A stretch of DNA of 21,951 nucleotides. It comes from a virus. Shown piece by piece: positions 1 to 7,660 of this stretch (its first letter is position 1; each line of letters begins with the position of its first letter). The notes beneath the pieces were generated by a model. It was given only the letters and a program-made list of their open reading frames with translations. It ran no database searches and was not told where the DNA came from. Where the stretch lies: positions 1 through 21,951 of IMG/VR virus record IMGVR_UViG_3300034044_000012; one strand, written 5' to 3'. Both the position numbers and the translations under genes were made by a program.

Positions 1-595
1 GGCCGAGGGTGACGGGACAAACATCTCTGACAGAGTAGTAGTAGAACTAGCGAAGGCGTTTGGTTGCATACGAGGTGTGATTGATGCGGCACCGGACTTC
101 ACCACGGCGTTGCGTGTCGTTGAGACGTTGCCTGCGGGCATAGCGTTTGCCAACTACTATACCAAGATAGACAACAAGAGAATGAGCTTGTTTAGCGTGA
201 AGGATGACCGTATCTTGCACAGCAACAGGACGAAAACGCTCAATTCTATGGTTGCAGCGGTGAATATGGGGCAGGTGACATTCCCTATTCATGAAGAAAC
301 CAAGTTCATTAAAGAACATTTGCGGTCGTTGAAGCGAGTGACCAGAAAGGTCGGTGAAGAAGGGGATTTGAAGGAGTTTTGGGTCAATTCAGGGCCAGAT
401 CACTATGCACATGCGTTAAATTATGCGATGATTGCCGCAAGAACTGTAGATGAAGGCGTGTCTGTTGGGGCTGTTGGGGCTTTGCCTAGTTTCGGTACGG
501 TCAAAATCGGCTCTGTGCAAGAGGACAGGCCAAAAATGCGTGAGCTTACCTCAGAGAAGAAGCGGCGTGAGCTGTTTAATAAGGGAGTCTTGTGA
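1..595 (+). CDS. terL: Terminase large subunit, C-terminal part (5'-truncated)
   Basis: This is the end of the packaging motor protein that translocates DNA into the prohead and cuts it. Only the C-terminal nuclease part is in the window, and the open frame runs in from the left edge, starting at base 2. What is visible fits the RNase H/RuvC-like nuclease of large terminases: a VIDAAPD segment near bases 77-97, in the position of the second acidic active-site residue, and a C-terminal GPDHYAHALNYA segment near bases 391-426, the usual Asp-His-Ala-Leu-Tyr signature with the last catalytic Asp. The ATPase domain must lie upstream of the window. The TGA stop overlaps the next gene's ATG, so the two are translationally coupled. 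The portal gene directly downstream supports the call. The terminase subfamily (cos or headful) cannot be told from this fragment. Confidence 0.88.
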   Translation, partial: AEGDGTNISDRVVVELAKAFGCIRGVIDAAPDFTTALRVVETLPAGIAFANYYTKIDNKRMSLFSVKDDRILHSNRTKTLNSMVAAVNMGQVTFPIHEETKFIKEHLRSLKRVTRKVGEEGDLKEFWVNSGPDHYAHALNYAMIAARTVDEGVSVGAVGALPSFGTVKIGSVQEDRPKMRELTSEKKRRELFNKGVL

Positions 596-2031
596 TGGCG
601 CTTAAACCACCTCAAGTTAAGCCATTAAAAAAGGTGAGAACGAAGGCTGTCAGTAAGACCCCTGCATCCTCCACGGAGCGCGGAACGAAGATCCCGAAGA
701 CTGACAAGCGGGCGTTCCAGCAGTCTGTAAGCACACTCAGGTCGCAGGGCAACTCTGATGCGGCTATTCGTTACTTGGCGAAGATCGACGGGGTATTCTC
801 TGCGGCTGTGCATAACATGGTGCAGACTGCAAACTCTGGTTGGTCAGCTTGCTTCAGGGACGTTGATGGTAATTTCTCCAGCGAGGGCACTGTAGCTTTG
901 TATTCCCTGATAGCACGGATGAACACCGTGTACGATTACACGAAAGGGTTCACCAATAGGCGGGGTATTGACTCGCTGTTGGAGACTCTGCTCAGGGATG
1001 CAGCCACTACAGGTGGTGTTGGGGGCGAGCTTGTCCTCAATGAGCAGCGGTGGCCGGACAGGATTCAGACCATTTCCCTAAGCGATGTGACCTTTGTTTC
1101 AAGGGGTGATGGCACTTTTTACCCTGTGCAGGAGACTGATGACGGGGATGTGAAGCTGGATTTGCCCACAATTTGGTTTGAGTTTAGCCATTTAGACTCT
1201 AACGACGTGTACCCGACATCCATTTTTGAGTCGGCACTTGGCCAGACATTCTACTTTGATGAGTTCGTGGAGGATGTTCGACGTTCCGTTAGGGAGAGTG
1301 GGCACAGCAGGCTGGTTGTTGAGTTGGATGCGGAGAAGGTGGCGGCTACGGCCCCTGCTGATGTTCGTGCTGATCCTGAAGAACTGAGGAAGTACATGGA
1401 CTCCGTAAGGTCAAGCACTGAAGACATCATCAGCAATCTCAGTCCTGAAGATGCTTTGGTGTATTACAACACGGCCAAGCCGGATATTCTGGATTCTGGG
1501 CTGGGTAACAAGGTGGACTATGTACCGTTGATGAAGACTATCAATGGTCTTTTGAGTACGGCGTTGAAGACCCCGCCATCTATCCTTGGCTTACGGCTTG
1601 AGGGAAGTCAGTCGCTGTCGAATACGGAGTCTCTGATCTTCCTCAAGACAGCAAAATCTTTGCAGACCCCTGTAGAGACGCTGATGAGGAGGGCTTTGAC
1701 GCTTGCCATGAGGCTTATCGGGTTTGATGGTTATGCGGAGTTTTTCTTCAAGCCAATCCACCTGCGGCCTGAGCTTGAGCTTGAAGCCTTTACGACAATG
1801 CGCCAGAATAGGATTCTACACCAACTGAGTTTGGGGCATATAACGGACGATGAGGCCGCTTGGTTACTTGGTACATTCCCTAGGCCAGAGGGTGCGCCGG
1901 ATTTGTCTGGTACAATGTTTATGGACGCCAACCAAGTCCAGAATCCGACGCCGAACGCCGATCCGATGGGTCGGGCTATGCAATCAGATCAGCCAACTTC
2001 GGCTGGAGGGGCAGACAATGCCAGCAGGTAG
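595..2031 (+). CDS. Portal protein
   Basis: The product is probably the dodecameric ring at the unique capsid vertex, through which DNA enters and to which the neck attaches. Length (478 aa), the place between terminase and prohead protease, and sequence character fit portals. The N-terminus is basic and disordered. A mixed alpha/beta body follows, with a TLLRDAATTGGVGGELVL segment in the first third. A long helical segment with TPPSILGL and SNTESLIFLKTAKSLQ lies near residues 320-378 and resembles the portal wing/stem region. After it come a domain containing GHITDDEAAWLLG and a Pro/Asn/Gly-rich disordered tail. ATG at 595 is preferred over the in-frame GTG at 592 because the AAGGGAG at 581-587 lies 7 bases before the ATG and only 4 before the GTG. 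The ATG overlaps the terminase TGA. Confidence 0.85.
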   Translation: MALKPPQVKPLKKVRTKAVSKTPASSTERGTKIPKTDKRAFQQSVSTLRSQGNSDAAIRYLAKIDGVFSAAVHNMVQTANSGWSACFRDVDGNFSSEGTVALYSLIARMNTVYDYTKGFTNRRGIDSLLETLLRDAATTGGVGGELVLNEQRWPDRIQTISLSDVTFVSRGDGTFYPVQETDDGDVKLDLPTIWFEFSHLDSNDVYPTSIFESALGQTFYFDEFVEDVRRSVRESGHSRLVVELDAEKVAATAPADVRADPEELRKYMDSVRSSTEDIISNLSPEDALVYYNTAKPDILDSGLGNKVDYVPLMKTINGLLSTALKTPPSILGLRLEGSQSLSNTESLIFLKTAKSLQTPVETLMRRALTLAMRLIGFDGYAEFFFKPIHLRPELELEAFTTMRQNRILHQLSLGHITDDEAAWLLGTFPRPEGAPDLSGTMFMDANQVQNPTPNADPMGRAMQSDQPTSAGGADNASR

Positions 2032-2040
2032 GAGAAGATT

Positions 2041-3552
2041 ATGAACGTATCGTGGGTGCCTGAAGGGTTTTGGGCAGGGACAGTCAAGAGCCTGTATGAT
2101 GTTATTGAGAAGTCTCGTCTTCTCCAAGGCGCGGAGAAGATTGACACGTCCCTTCTGTCTTTTGACGATGGCGGCGACGAGGGGAACCCGCTTCTGAGCG
2201 TTTTGGGTCCGGTTGCCGTAGTGAACATCTCTGGGTCTTTGACTTCGCAAGACAGCCCTCTGAACTTTCTGTTCGGGATTACTTCGTATCAGACGATACG
2301 TGATGCGGTGATAGAGGCGGCGAACGATGACTCTGTAAAAGAGATCGTGTTGAACATCGACTCTCCCGGCGGTTCTGCGAACGGGGCCTTCGAGCTTTCC
2401 AGATTTATCAAGGAAATTGACTCCAAGGTGAAGCCTGTCAGGGCGTTCACTGGAGGGCTTATGGCCAGTGCTGCCTATCTCATTGGGAGTTCAGCGCGTG
2501 AGTTGGTGGCTTCGCCTACGGCCACTGTGGGTAGCATTGGGGTGATTTCTGTGCATAAAGAAGTCACGAAGATGCTTGAGGATACAGGGGTCAACGTAAC
2601 TGTAGTGCGAAGCGGCAAGTACAAGGCATTGGCGAATCCTTACGAAGAACTGAGTGCGGAGGCAAAAGCAGAGCTTCAGGCGCAAAGCGATGAGCTTTAC
2701 AACGAGTTCATTTCTGTGGTGGCTGAGAACAGAAACGTCACTACTGTTGTAGCCGATCAACAGATGGGTCAGGGACGTGAATTCTTAGGAAGAAAAGCTC
2801 TAAGTATCGGACTTGTTGACAAATTGGGAGATATTGATACCCTTATTGCAGACTTAGTGGCAAAATACGCTGTAGCTGCAAGGTCTAAAGCACCCGGAGG
2901 GCACAATTTTTCGTCCTCCATTGGTAATGAAGAAACAGGAGAACCGAATATGCCCCGAAAGAAAGCGAAAACGCTCTCACCAGAGCTGCAAGCGCAACTC
3001 GCTTCGGGAGTACCTCTTGGAGAACTGGAATGTGACGATGAAGTAGATACTTCTGAGTCTGAGCTGAACCAGCAGGCAGGAGGGACTGATGTGCCTTCAG
3101 CCGAAGGCGACGCTACTCCGGGTGCTGAGAGTACCCCAGAGTTGAATGCAGACAACGACAAAGAGGAAACCCAGTCAGCTCCCCAGAAAGACTTGTCTGG
3201 CGTTGTTGAGTTTCTGAAGTCGGAGCTGTCTGCGGCGCAAGACAAACTTACCAACCTCTCTCTTGAGTTGGCGAAAGCCAAGGCAGCCCTTGAAGACTAC
3301 AAGGCTACTGTCCCTGCTCTGGAGGAAATTGTACGCACCGCTATGGTTCGTATGGAGATTGGTATGGGTAATGGACAGGCGAGCTATGAACACCTTTCTG
3401 GAGCTGAGCTGATTGCACAGCACGCTAAGGTGACGAGCAAGTTTGAAGAAAGGTTCCCGGTTGGCGGCAAGGCTAAAGTCTCTGCACCGAAATCTGGGGA
3501 CAAAACTATTGATGGCAAACACCAAGCGTTCCTTGGCGCGGCTTCAATCTAA
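2041..3552 (+). CDS. S49-family prohead protease fused to a scaffold domain
   Basis: This is a serine peptidase of the SppA/lambda gpC class, expected to act inside the prohead and cleave scaffold and other head proteins during maturation. Residues about 50-290 form the peptidase. A DSPGGS motif lies near residue 107, MASAAY holds the probable nucleophile Ser143, and SGKYK holds the probable general base Lys195. The 52-residue Ser-Lys spacing equals that of Bacillus SppA as I recall it (Ser147/Lys199). Residues about 304-503 are different: acidic, Ser/Glu/Pro-rich, then a predicted coiled coil near 384-430 and a basic C-terminal end, typical of scaffolds. A second start within the gene probably makes this part alone. 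An AGGAG-type site overlaps the portal stop just before the ATG. Confidence 0.88.
   Translation: MNVSWVPEGFWAGTVKSLYDVIEKSRLLQGAEKIDTSLLSFDDGGDEGNPLLSVLGPVAVVNISGSLTSQDSPLNFLFGITSYQTIRDAVIEAANDDSVKEIVLNIDSPGGSANGAFELSRFIKEIDSKVKPVRAFTGGLMASAAYLIGSSARELVASPTATVGSIGVISVHKEVTKMLEDTGVNVTVVRSGKYKALANPYEELSAEAKAELQAQSDELYNEFISVVAENRNVTTVVADQQMGQGREFLGRKALSIGLVDKLGDIDTLIADLVAKYAVAARSKAPGGHNFSSSIGNEETGEPNMPRKKAKTLSPELQAQLASGVPLGELECDDEVDTSESELNQQAGGTDVPSAEGDATPGAESTPELNADNDKEETQSAPQKDLSGVVEFLKSELSAAQDKLTNLSLELAKAKAALEDYKATVPALEEIVRTAMVRMEIGMGNGQASYEHLSGAELIAQHAKVTSKFEERFPVGGKAKVSAPKSGDKTIDGKHQAFLGAASI
2937..2952 (+). promoter_or_regulatory. Internal ribosome binding site for the nested scaffold start
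   Basis: AGGAG (2937-2941), an 8-base spacer and an in-frame ATG (2950-2952) lie inside the protease gene, exactly at the boundary between peptidase and scaffold regions. Confidence 0.65.
2950..3552 (+). CDS. Nested scaffold protein (internal in-frame start)
   Basis: A second product of about 200 aa is proposed from ATG 2950, in the same frame as the protease gene and sharing its stop. AGGAG at 2937-2941 sits 8 bases before this ATG, which is near-ideal ribosome-binding spacing. The start falls between the peptidase domain and the acidic, coiled-coil C-terminal region, so the shorter protein would be a scaffold free of protease. Lambda uses the same plan: gpC is the protease and Nu3, started inside C, is the scaffold. 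Its N-terminus reads MPRKKAKTL, then a strongly acidic stretch, a coiled coil and a basic end that could contact the capsid protein. The internal start is inferred from sequence only. Confidence 0.7.
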   Translation: MPRKKAKTLSPELQAQLASGVPLGELECDDEVDTSESELNQQAGGTDVPSAEGDATPGAESTPELNADNDKEETQSAPQKDLSGVVEFLKSELSAAQDKLTNLSLELAKAKAALEDYKATVPALEEIVRTAMVRMEIGMGNGQASYEHLSGAELIAQHAKVTSKFEERFPVGGKAKVSAPKSGDKTIDGKHQAFLGAASI

Positions 3553-3567
3553 GAGGGGTAATAACTC

Positions 3568-4092
3568 ATGGCAGGTACAGTTTTTAAGCAAGATATTTCG
3601 GTTTTGCCACCCGGAGGGATTATTTCCTCCCCGTTGGGTGCAAACGCTACTGGGGAATTTGCTCAGGCGGATGTAGGCAAGGCGGTCAAGTTTCAAGACG
3701 ACGGCAATGGCACGTTTACTGCGGTTTTGTGCGCGGCAAACGACGACATTGATGGCTTCGTCTCCAGCGTTGAGCCGTTTACGGTCAATTCCGGTTTCTC
3801 CTTTGGCGGCGTGCAGGTAAAAGGTCGCGTCAAGGTAGAAGTTGGCACAACTGCTGTGGCTCTTGGGGATTTGGTTGTTCTTGAGTCTCAAGCGGCGCTC
3901 GGCACTGCGGGTGTTCCCAGAGTTGTCAAGAAGCCTGATCTGACTCTGAACTCCGGCACCGTGGCGGCTTTGGCTACTGACGTAGCGACCCGACTTAACG
4001 AATACGCAGCCAAATCTTTTTGGAAGTGTGTTCAGGTTGTAACAGGTACTGGCGCTACTGCTGGGGACCAAATCATCATTGAACGTGTTTAA
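3568..4092 (+). CDS. Probable head decoration protein
   Basis: This 174-aa protein has no motif I can name with certainty. It lies between the protease/scaffold gene and the major capsid gene, where lambda-like phages place gpD-type decoration proteins that cement the expanded capsid. It is Gly/Val/Thr-rich and predicted all-beta, with short strands such as GRVKVEVGT and LGDLVVLES. A helix near residues 130-145 precedes a final strand pair ending in DQIIIERV. The N-terminus has the loose PPGGIISSPLG character seen in capsid-binding proteins. A purine-rich AAGAGGGG follows the upstream stop and precedes the ATG. The role is inferred mainly from gene order; a capsid fibre or minor head protein is also possible. 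Confidence 0.55.
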   Translation: MAGTVFKQDISVLPPGGIISSPLGANATGEFAQADVGKAVKFQDDGNGTFTAVLCAANDDIDGFVSSVEPFTVNSGFSFGGVQVKGRVKVEVGTTAVALGDLVVLESQAALGTAGVPRVVKKPDLTLNSGTVAALATDVATRLNEYAAKSFWKCVQVVTGTGATAGDQIIIERV

Positions 4093-4103
4093 GGAGACTT
4101 GAT

Positions 4104-5315
4104 ATGCCAGCAGAATTCAAATCTTCGTTCGTAGATAGCAACGGGCACCGTAACGAGGTGTCGTTGTCTCTGGACGATTATCGAGAGGCGGAAGCCCGCA
4201 AGATGACGCTTCCCCAGTACCTGAACAGCAAGTACGACACAGACACAAGCCGTTATGGGCAGCCGTTTGTTCAGTTCCTTGCCGCTGCGGGTATGTTCAC
4301 TAAAGCAGACAGAGAGCTGGGCATTCGCCCCCCGACTATGAAGGAAGTCCTTGACGGTAGCGTATCTGTGGATATGGGTGCAATCGCCCGCCCCGATGGG
4401 CAGAACGCTCTGTCGCCTTCGGGCCGACTGCTGTTCCCTGCTCTGGTTCTGGAGATGGTTGAGTCTGCGCTTCGCCGCGACGACACTGTATACGCTTCCG
4501 TGTTCAACCGCATGGTGGCTACTACTGTAACGACCAATACTCCTCGCTATGACCAGCCTGTGATCGACTTCAGTGGCCCTCAGGGTTCCAAGTCTCAGGC
4601 TATTGCTCAGGGCGCAGAGCCTCCGATGATGGTCACCATCTCCCTGTCTGACCGTTCTTTCCGTATGCCGGTACACTCTATCGGTCTGGAAATTACGAAA
4701 GAGGCTCAAGAGGCTTCTACTCTGGATTTGGTGAGCATGATTGTTCGTGAGCAAGCCCTCCGTGAGCGTGGGGACCGCATCGACGACGATCTGGCGAGCA
4801 TTATTCAGGGCAACCCTGATATGGGTCCGAGCGCTCAAGGAGCGCTGCCGGTAACTTCGGCTTCCACCTATGACGCTGCTGCTACTGGTGGCACCATGAC
4901 CCACAAAGCGTGGATCAAGTTCCTCAGAAGCCAGTGGCGCTATCGTTCAATCGACTGGGTTATTACGGACATCGACGGGTATCTTGCCATCGAAGGCCGT
5001 TCTGGCCGCCCCGTAGTGCAAGACGACGCAGCTAAAGACGGTCGCCTTGACTCTATGCCGAAGGCCGCCAACCCCGGCTTGAACGACAGCATCAACTTCT
5101 TCATTGTGGAAGACCCGACCATTCTGGGCGGAGCTAACCGCTTCGTGGGTCTGGACAGCCGCAAGGCTATCCGCAAGGTTGTTTATGTTGGCGCGGATTA
5201 TCAGGCTACTGAAGAATTCGTTATGCGGAAAACTACCGCGTTCCGGTTCGACTGGTCTGAGCGTCACGAGCGTCTGGGCTTCGATAACGCTTTCGAGGTC
5301 GTTGACTTCTCGTAA
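4104..5315 (+). CDS. Major capsid protein
   Basis: This is the likely main shell protein, predicted to have the HK97 fold. The 403-aa length fits, as does the position after protease, scaffold and decoration genes. The N-terminal 90 residues are charged and helical and could be a delta-like or N-arm region. A helical spine segment with LVLEMVESALRRDD and a later helix with LVSMIVREQALRERGDRIDDDLAS follow, and the C-terminal third is beta-rich with WVITDIDGYLAIEGR. AAGGAG overlaps the upstream stop, 7 bases before the ATG. Arginine codons are almost all CGT/CGC, unlike most neighbours where AGG/AGA are common, as expected for the most highly expressed gene. An intrinsic terminator follows directly. 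No long N-terminal scaffold domain is present, consistent with a separate scaffold. Confidence 0.85.
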   Translation: MPAEFKSSFVDSNGHRNEVSLSLDDYREAEARKMTLPQYLNSKYDTDTSRYGQPFVQFLAAAGMFTKADRELGIRPPTMKEVLDGSVSVDMGAIARPDGQNALSPSGRLLFPALVLEMVESALRRDDTVYASVFNRMVATTVTTNTPRYDQPVIDFSGPQGSKSQAIAQGAEPPMMVTISLSDRSFRMPVHSIGLEITKEAQEASTLDLVSMIVREQALRERGDRIDDDLASIIQGNPDMGPSAQGALPVTSASTYDAAATGGTMTHKAWIKFLRSQWRYRSIDWVITDIDGYLAIEGRSGRPVVQDDAAKDGRLDSMPKAANPGLNDSINFFIVEDPTILGGANRFVGLDSRKAIRKVVYVGADYQATEEFVMRKTTAFRFDWSERHERLGFDNAFEVVDFS

Positions 5316-5320
5316 CACCC

Positions 5321-5346
5321 AAGGGGGGCTTAGGCCCCCTTTTTTA
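5321..5346 (+). terminator. Rho-independent terminator after the capsid gene
   Basis: AAGGGGGGC (5321-5329) pairs with GCCCCCTTT (5334-5342) across a TTAG loop, with one G-U pair. The downstream arm runs into a T tract (5340-5345). It lies 6 bases after the capsid stop. The gap to the next ATG is only about 25 bases and shows no promoter, so it probably attenuates rather than stops transcription. Confidence 0.85.
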
Positions 5347-5355
5347 TCTTAACCA

Positions 5356-5363
5356 AACGGAGC
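5356..5363 (+). promoter_or_regulatory. AACGGAGC leader motif / ribosome binding site
   Basis: AACGGAGC lies 7 bases before ATG 5371. The same octamer at the same spacing precedes the chaperone gene at 9368 (copy at 9353-9360), and a third copy is at 10166-10173. The GGAG core can act as a Shine-Dalgarno site. The conserved flanks are unexplained. Confidence 0.55.
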
Positions 5364-5370
5364 AAACAAG

Positions 5371-5688
5371 ATGGCATTGAAACAGAAACGAAATCAAAAA
5401 GTCGAGGAAGACAATGTACGGCCCTCGTTTGATCAGGAAGCGGGCGTTCAGGAAGCAAACGCAGCTGCTGAACCTAAGGAGGAGGCACCTGCGGTTAAAG
5501 AACACGCACCTGAGAAGAAATCAGGAAGGGCACGAACAGTTAAACTCATGAACGTAAAGAAGTACGCGATCACCTGCATGGAATCCCGGCTTGTGTTTAA
5601 GCCAAATGTCCTTGTGGAGGTTAAGTCTTCTGACATGACCAAGTTCATTAAGGGTCAAATTGCCGCTGGCGTCTTGGTAGAGGCGTAA
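5371..5688 (+). CDS. Small K/E-rich protein of the head-tail region, unknown function
   Basis: I do not recognise this 105-aa protein. The first 55 residues are a disordered, charged, Ala/Glu/Lys/Pro-rich stretch. The last 50 form a compact domain with alternating strands (VKLMNVKKYAITCMESRLVF, then NVLVEVKSS) and a short helix ending in AAGVLVEA. A flexible tail joined to a small beta domain is common among minor head or neck proteins. It is the first gene after the capsid terminator and is followed after 6 bases by a head-tail adaptor candidate, so a role at the capsid vertex or on the capsid surface is plausible. That is inference from position only. The start is supported by AACGGAGC 7 bases upstream. 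Confidence 0.6.
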   Translation: MALKQKRNQKVEEDNVRPSFDQEAGVQEANAAAEPKEEAPAVKEHAPEKKSGRARTVKLMNVKKYAITCMESRLVFKPNVLVEVKSSDMTKFIKGQIAAGVLVEA

Positions 5689-5694
5689 GAAACA

Positions 5695-6165
5695 ATGGCT
5701 GTCGTTATCCTGTCCCTGACGGACTCAGACGAGGTTAGAAGTGCCCTTGGGGTAACGTCAAGGGACGTTAGCGACACCTTTATAACTTCCCGTAATGTGG
5801 ACAGGGAGCTTAGAATCGCTCTTAACGAGTGGCTCCCTGACTACGCTACAAGGTTGGCTACGTGGAACGCTGATACAGCTACGTATCAGACCGAGCTTGA
5901 CCTTCTTAAATCCTACGCTATGTACATGAGCGCGTACATCCTGTCCTCAGGGTTGGAGTTTCTTGTTGTTCGAGAGATCAGCGACTCCAAGATGTCAGCA
6001 GCAAGGTTTTCTAACACCAAGCTGGATGAGATCAGGACGAGTATGTATTCCAAGGCATCCAAATTCCGGAGGATGTTGGAAGAAAAACTTGGCCTGCCCA
6101 CGAATGGGACCCCTTCAATCTTTTCTTCGGTATCGCCTAGTTACGATCCTGTCCTTGGGGGCTAA
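5695..6165 (+). CDS. Head-tail connector (adaptor) protein, putative
   Basis: This 156-aa protein is predicted mostly helical. Four or five helices lie between residues 10 and 135 (for example RELRIALNEWLPDYATRL, and TELDLLKSYAMYMSAYILSS), followed by a Pro/Ser-rich tail. Size, helix pattern and place after the capsid gene fit the adaptor ring that docks under the portal (HK97 gp6 or SPP1 gp15 class). The segment near 115-135 (TSMYSKASKFRRMLEEKLG) resembles the amphipathic end helix of such proteins. There is no strong ribosome binding site next to the ATG. An AGAGG at the end of the previous gene is about 11 bases away, so translation may depend on coupling. The family assignment is by fold-like features and synteny, not by a signature motif. 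Confidence 0.6.
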   Translation: MAVVILSLTDSDEVRSALGVTSRDVSDTFITSRNVDRELRIALNEWLPDYATRLATWNADTATYQTELDLLKSYAMYMSAYILSSGLEFLVVREISDSKMSAARFSNTKLDEIRTSMYSKASKFRRMLEEKLGLPTNGTPSIFSSVSPSYDPVLGG

Positions 6166-6167
6166 GT

Positions 6168-7061
6168 ATGCAGCTCTCACAGATCGCCAGCTATTTTGAC
6201 GACCAGCCTTTTGATGTTTACGACAAGGCTACTGGCACGTGGTTGCCAGAGGCTATAAAAGGTCAGTTAAAGATTGCAGACGACTTTGTATCGCTGTTCA
6301 ACAGATCCACCCGCAGGCGGATGCTCCTTCTCAACCCAGAGGAACACGCCAAACTGCGTGACAACAACGTGGTTAGGGTTTCTGGGCTTACAGAAGCTGT
6401 GATGTTGGGGCATCCCCAATTTGACGCTTCTGGAGGTGAGGTATACAGGGTCACTATTCCAGCGAACTCTGTGAGAGGGGAGGCCACCCATGTACGCAAA
6501 CAGCCCACAGGCCCTGCGAATGACCCCGGCCCCCTTGTAGCTGTCAATTTGGGGACGATATTCTTTGATCTCGAACTACGGACTGTTGAGGTTACTGGCG
6601 CTTCCGATGTTGTAACAGCGGGGAAATACTTTATTTACATGCCTGCTGGCTCTGACGTTCAAGAGTTGGACGAATTAACCTACAATGGAGTGACTTACAG
6701 GCTAACAGAGCTGTACGACGACTCAGGGTTCCTTGCGGCCAGAGCTACGACAACTCCGGATTTGCGGCAGACGTTCACTTACACTTATGTAACAGACACC
6801 AACGTGTTTGATAATAACACTGGGGCTTACACAGAGAATGTAACGACCTACCAGATCACAGGGGAGATCAGCAAAGTAGAGGAAGCTGAGAAAACCTTCA
6901 ACGACGCTCTCAAGACGAAGTACACTATAATCATCGGCACAACGCATATTGGTTTCCCTCCACGAGTAGGCGACAGGATTCTGGTTGATGGTGCTGACAG
7001 AAACATATTAAAAGTGTCGAGGGACCGCTATGCTGACGCTTGGGAGGTGGAGCTGATATGA
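6168..7061 (+). CDS. Head closure (stopper)-like protein, putative
   Basis: This 297-aa protein is predicted all-beta in its second half. The C-terminus has the pattern of small phage neck barrels: VGDRILVDGADRNILKVS followed by a closing strand ending in WEVELI. A similar pattern occurs earlier (ELDELTYNGVTYRLTELYDD, then FLAARATT, near residues 165-200). The two may be a duplicated stopper-like domain, which would explain a length well over the usual 100-130 aa of stoppers. The N-terminal part begins MQLSQIASYF and is unfamiliar. It follows the adaptor candidate and overlaps the next gene by ATGA. The likely role is to seal the connector after DNA packaging and offer a tail docking surface. 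A minor tail protein is an alternative. Confidence 0.5.
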   Translation: MQLSQIASYFDDQPFDVYDKATGTWLPEAIKGQLKIADDFVSLFNRSTRRRMLLLNPEEHAKLRDNNVVRVSGLTEAVMLGHPQFDASGGEVYRVTIPANSVRGEATHVRKQPTGPANDPGPLVAVNLGTIFFDLELRTVEVTGASDVVTAGKYFIYMPAGSDVQELDELTYNGVTYRLTELYDDSGFLAARATTTPDLRQTFTYTYVTDTNVFDNNTGAYTENVTTYQITGEISKVEEAEKTFNDALKTKYTIIIGTTHIGFPPRVGDRILVDGADRNILKVSRDRYADAWEVELI

Positions 7062-7660
7062 GCTTCAAAGAAGAATTACGGGCAGAGATGCGTTCCCTGA
7101 AGGCTGAGACTAAAGGGGCTATGACCCGCGCGGCATCTTCCTTTGGAACGGAGGCCACCAAGAGAATAATTTTTGGTGTTGTACAGGATACAGGTACTGC
7201 CGTAGCCAATAAAATTGTCGAGATTGAGACAGATAGCGGGGTTACTATAGAGACACCATCAGGGTTCACGCCTCCAAGCACATACAAGCAAATATCTGGT
7301 TTGCCTTACATAGCTGCGAAGAAAACTAAGAAGTGGACGGTGGATCAAGCGGATGCAGCATTGGAGGGTAGAAATAAAGATCTTGAGCAGAACTCGGTGG
7401 CTCTTGAAGCTATAATTGCAGGCTCTGAGGCCCCTCATGAAGCGGTGTCTAAGTTATCAACTAATGAAATGCTGCATCGGGTGAGTATTAAACTTATGGC
7501 AAAAACTTTCCACAAGAAGTATCAAGGGGCTTATGAGTTTAACGCTTATGGGCTTCTCTTGGAGTTGCAGCCGCTTTCTTTTTCTCGTAGCTTGGAGGAG
7601 GAGGTCTTGAAAGACCGGGAACTTGTGCTTCGTTACGGACCCAACTTCAAGGGAGGTTAA
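7058..7660 (+). CDS. Neck / tail completion protein, putative (HK97 gp10-like position)
   Basis: This 200-aa protein starts at ATG 7058, overlapping the previous TGA, with GGAGGTGG at 7043-7050. An in-frame TTG further upstream is less likely. The N-terminal 45 residues form a charged helix (EELRAEMRSLKAETKGAMTR). The middle is mixed and the C-terminus forms strands (GLLLELQPLSF, then LVLRYGPNFKGG). It lies between the stopper candidate and the tail-terminator candidate, where HK97-type phages encode gp10-like proteins joining neck and tail. I see no diagnostic motif, so the role rests on gene order and size. Confidence 0.5.
   Translation: MSFKEELRAEMRSLKAETKGAMTRAASSFGTEATKRIIFGVVQDTGTAVANKIVEIETDSGVTIETPSGFTPPSTYKQISGLPYIAAKKTKKWTVDQADAALEGRNKDLEQNSVALEAIIAGSEAPHEAVSKLSTNEMLHRVSIKLMAKTFHKKYQGAYEFNAYGLLLELQPLSFSRSLEEEVLKDRELVLRYGPNFKGG

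Noticed and set aside
627-633. A AAA AAG slippery heptamer in frame near the start of the portal gene
   Set aside because: A -1 slip would reach a stop after about seven codons and would only truncate the portal. No downstream frame extends, so it is probably chance.
2769-3281. 170-aa minus-strand open frame under the protease/scaffold gene
   Set aside because: It is fully antisense to a confident gene, Ser-rich, with no ribosome site or neighbours on that strand.
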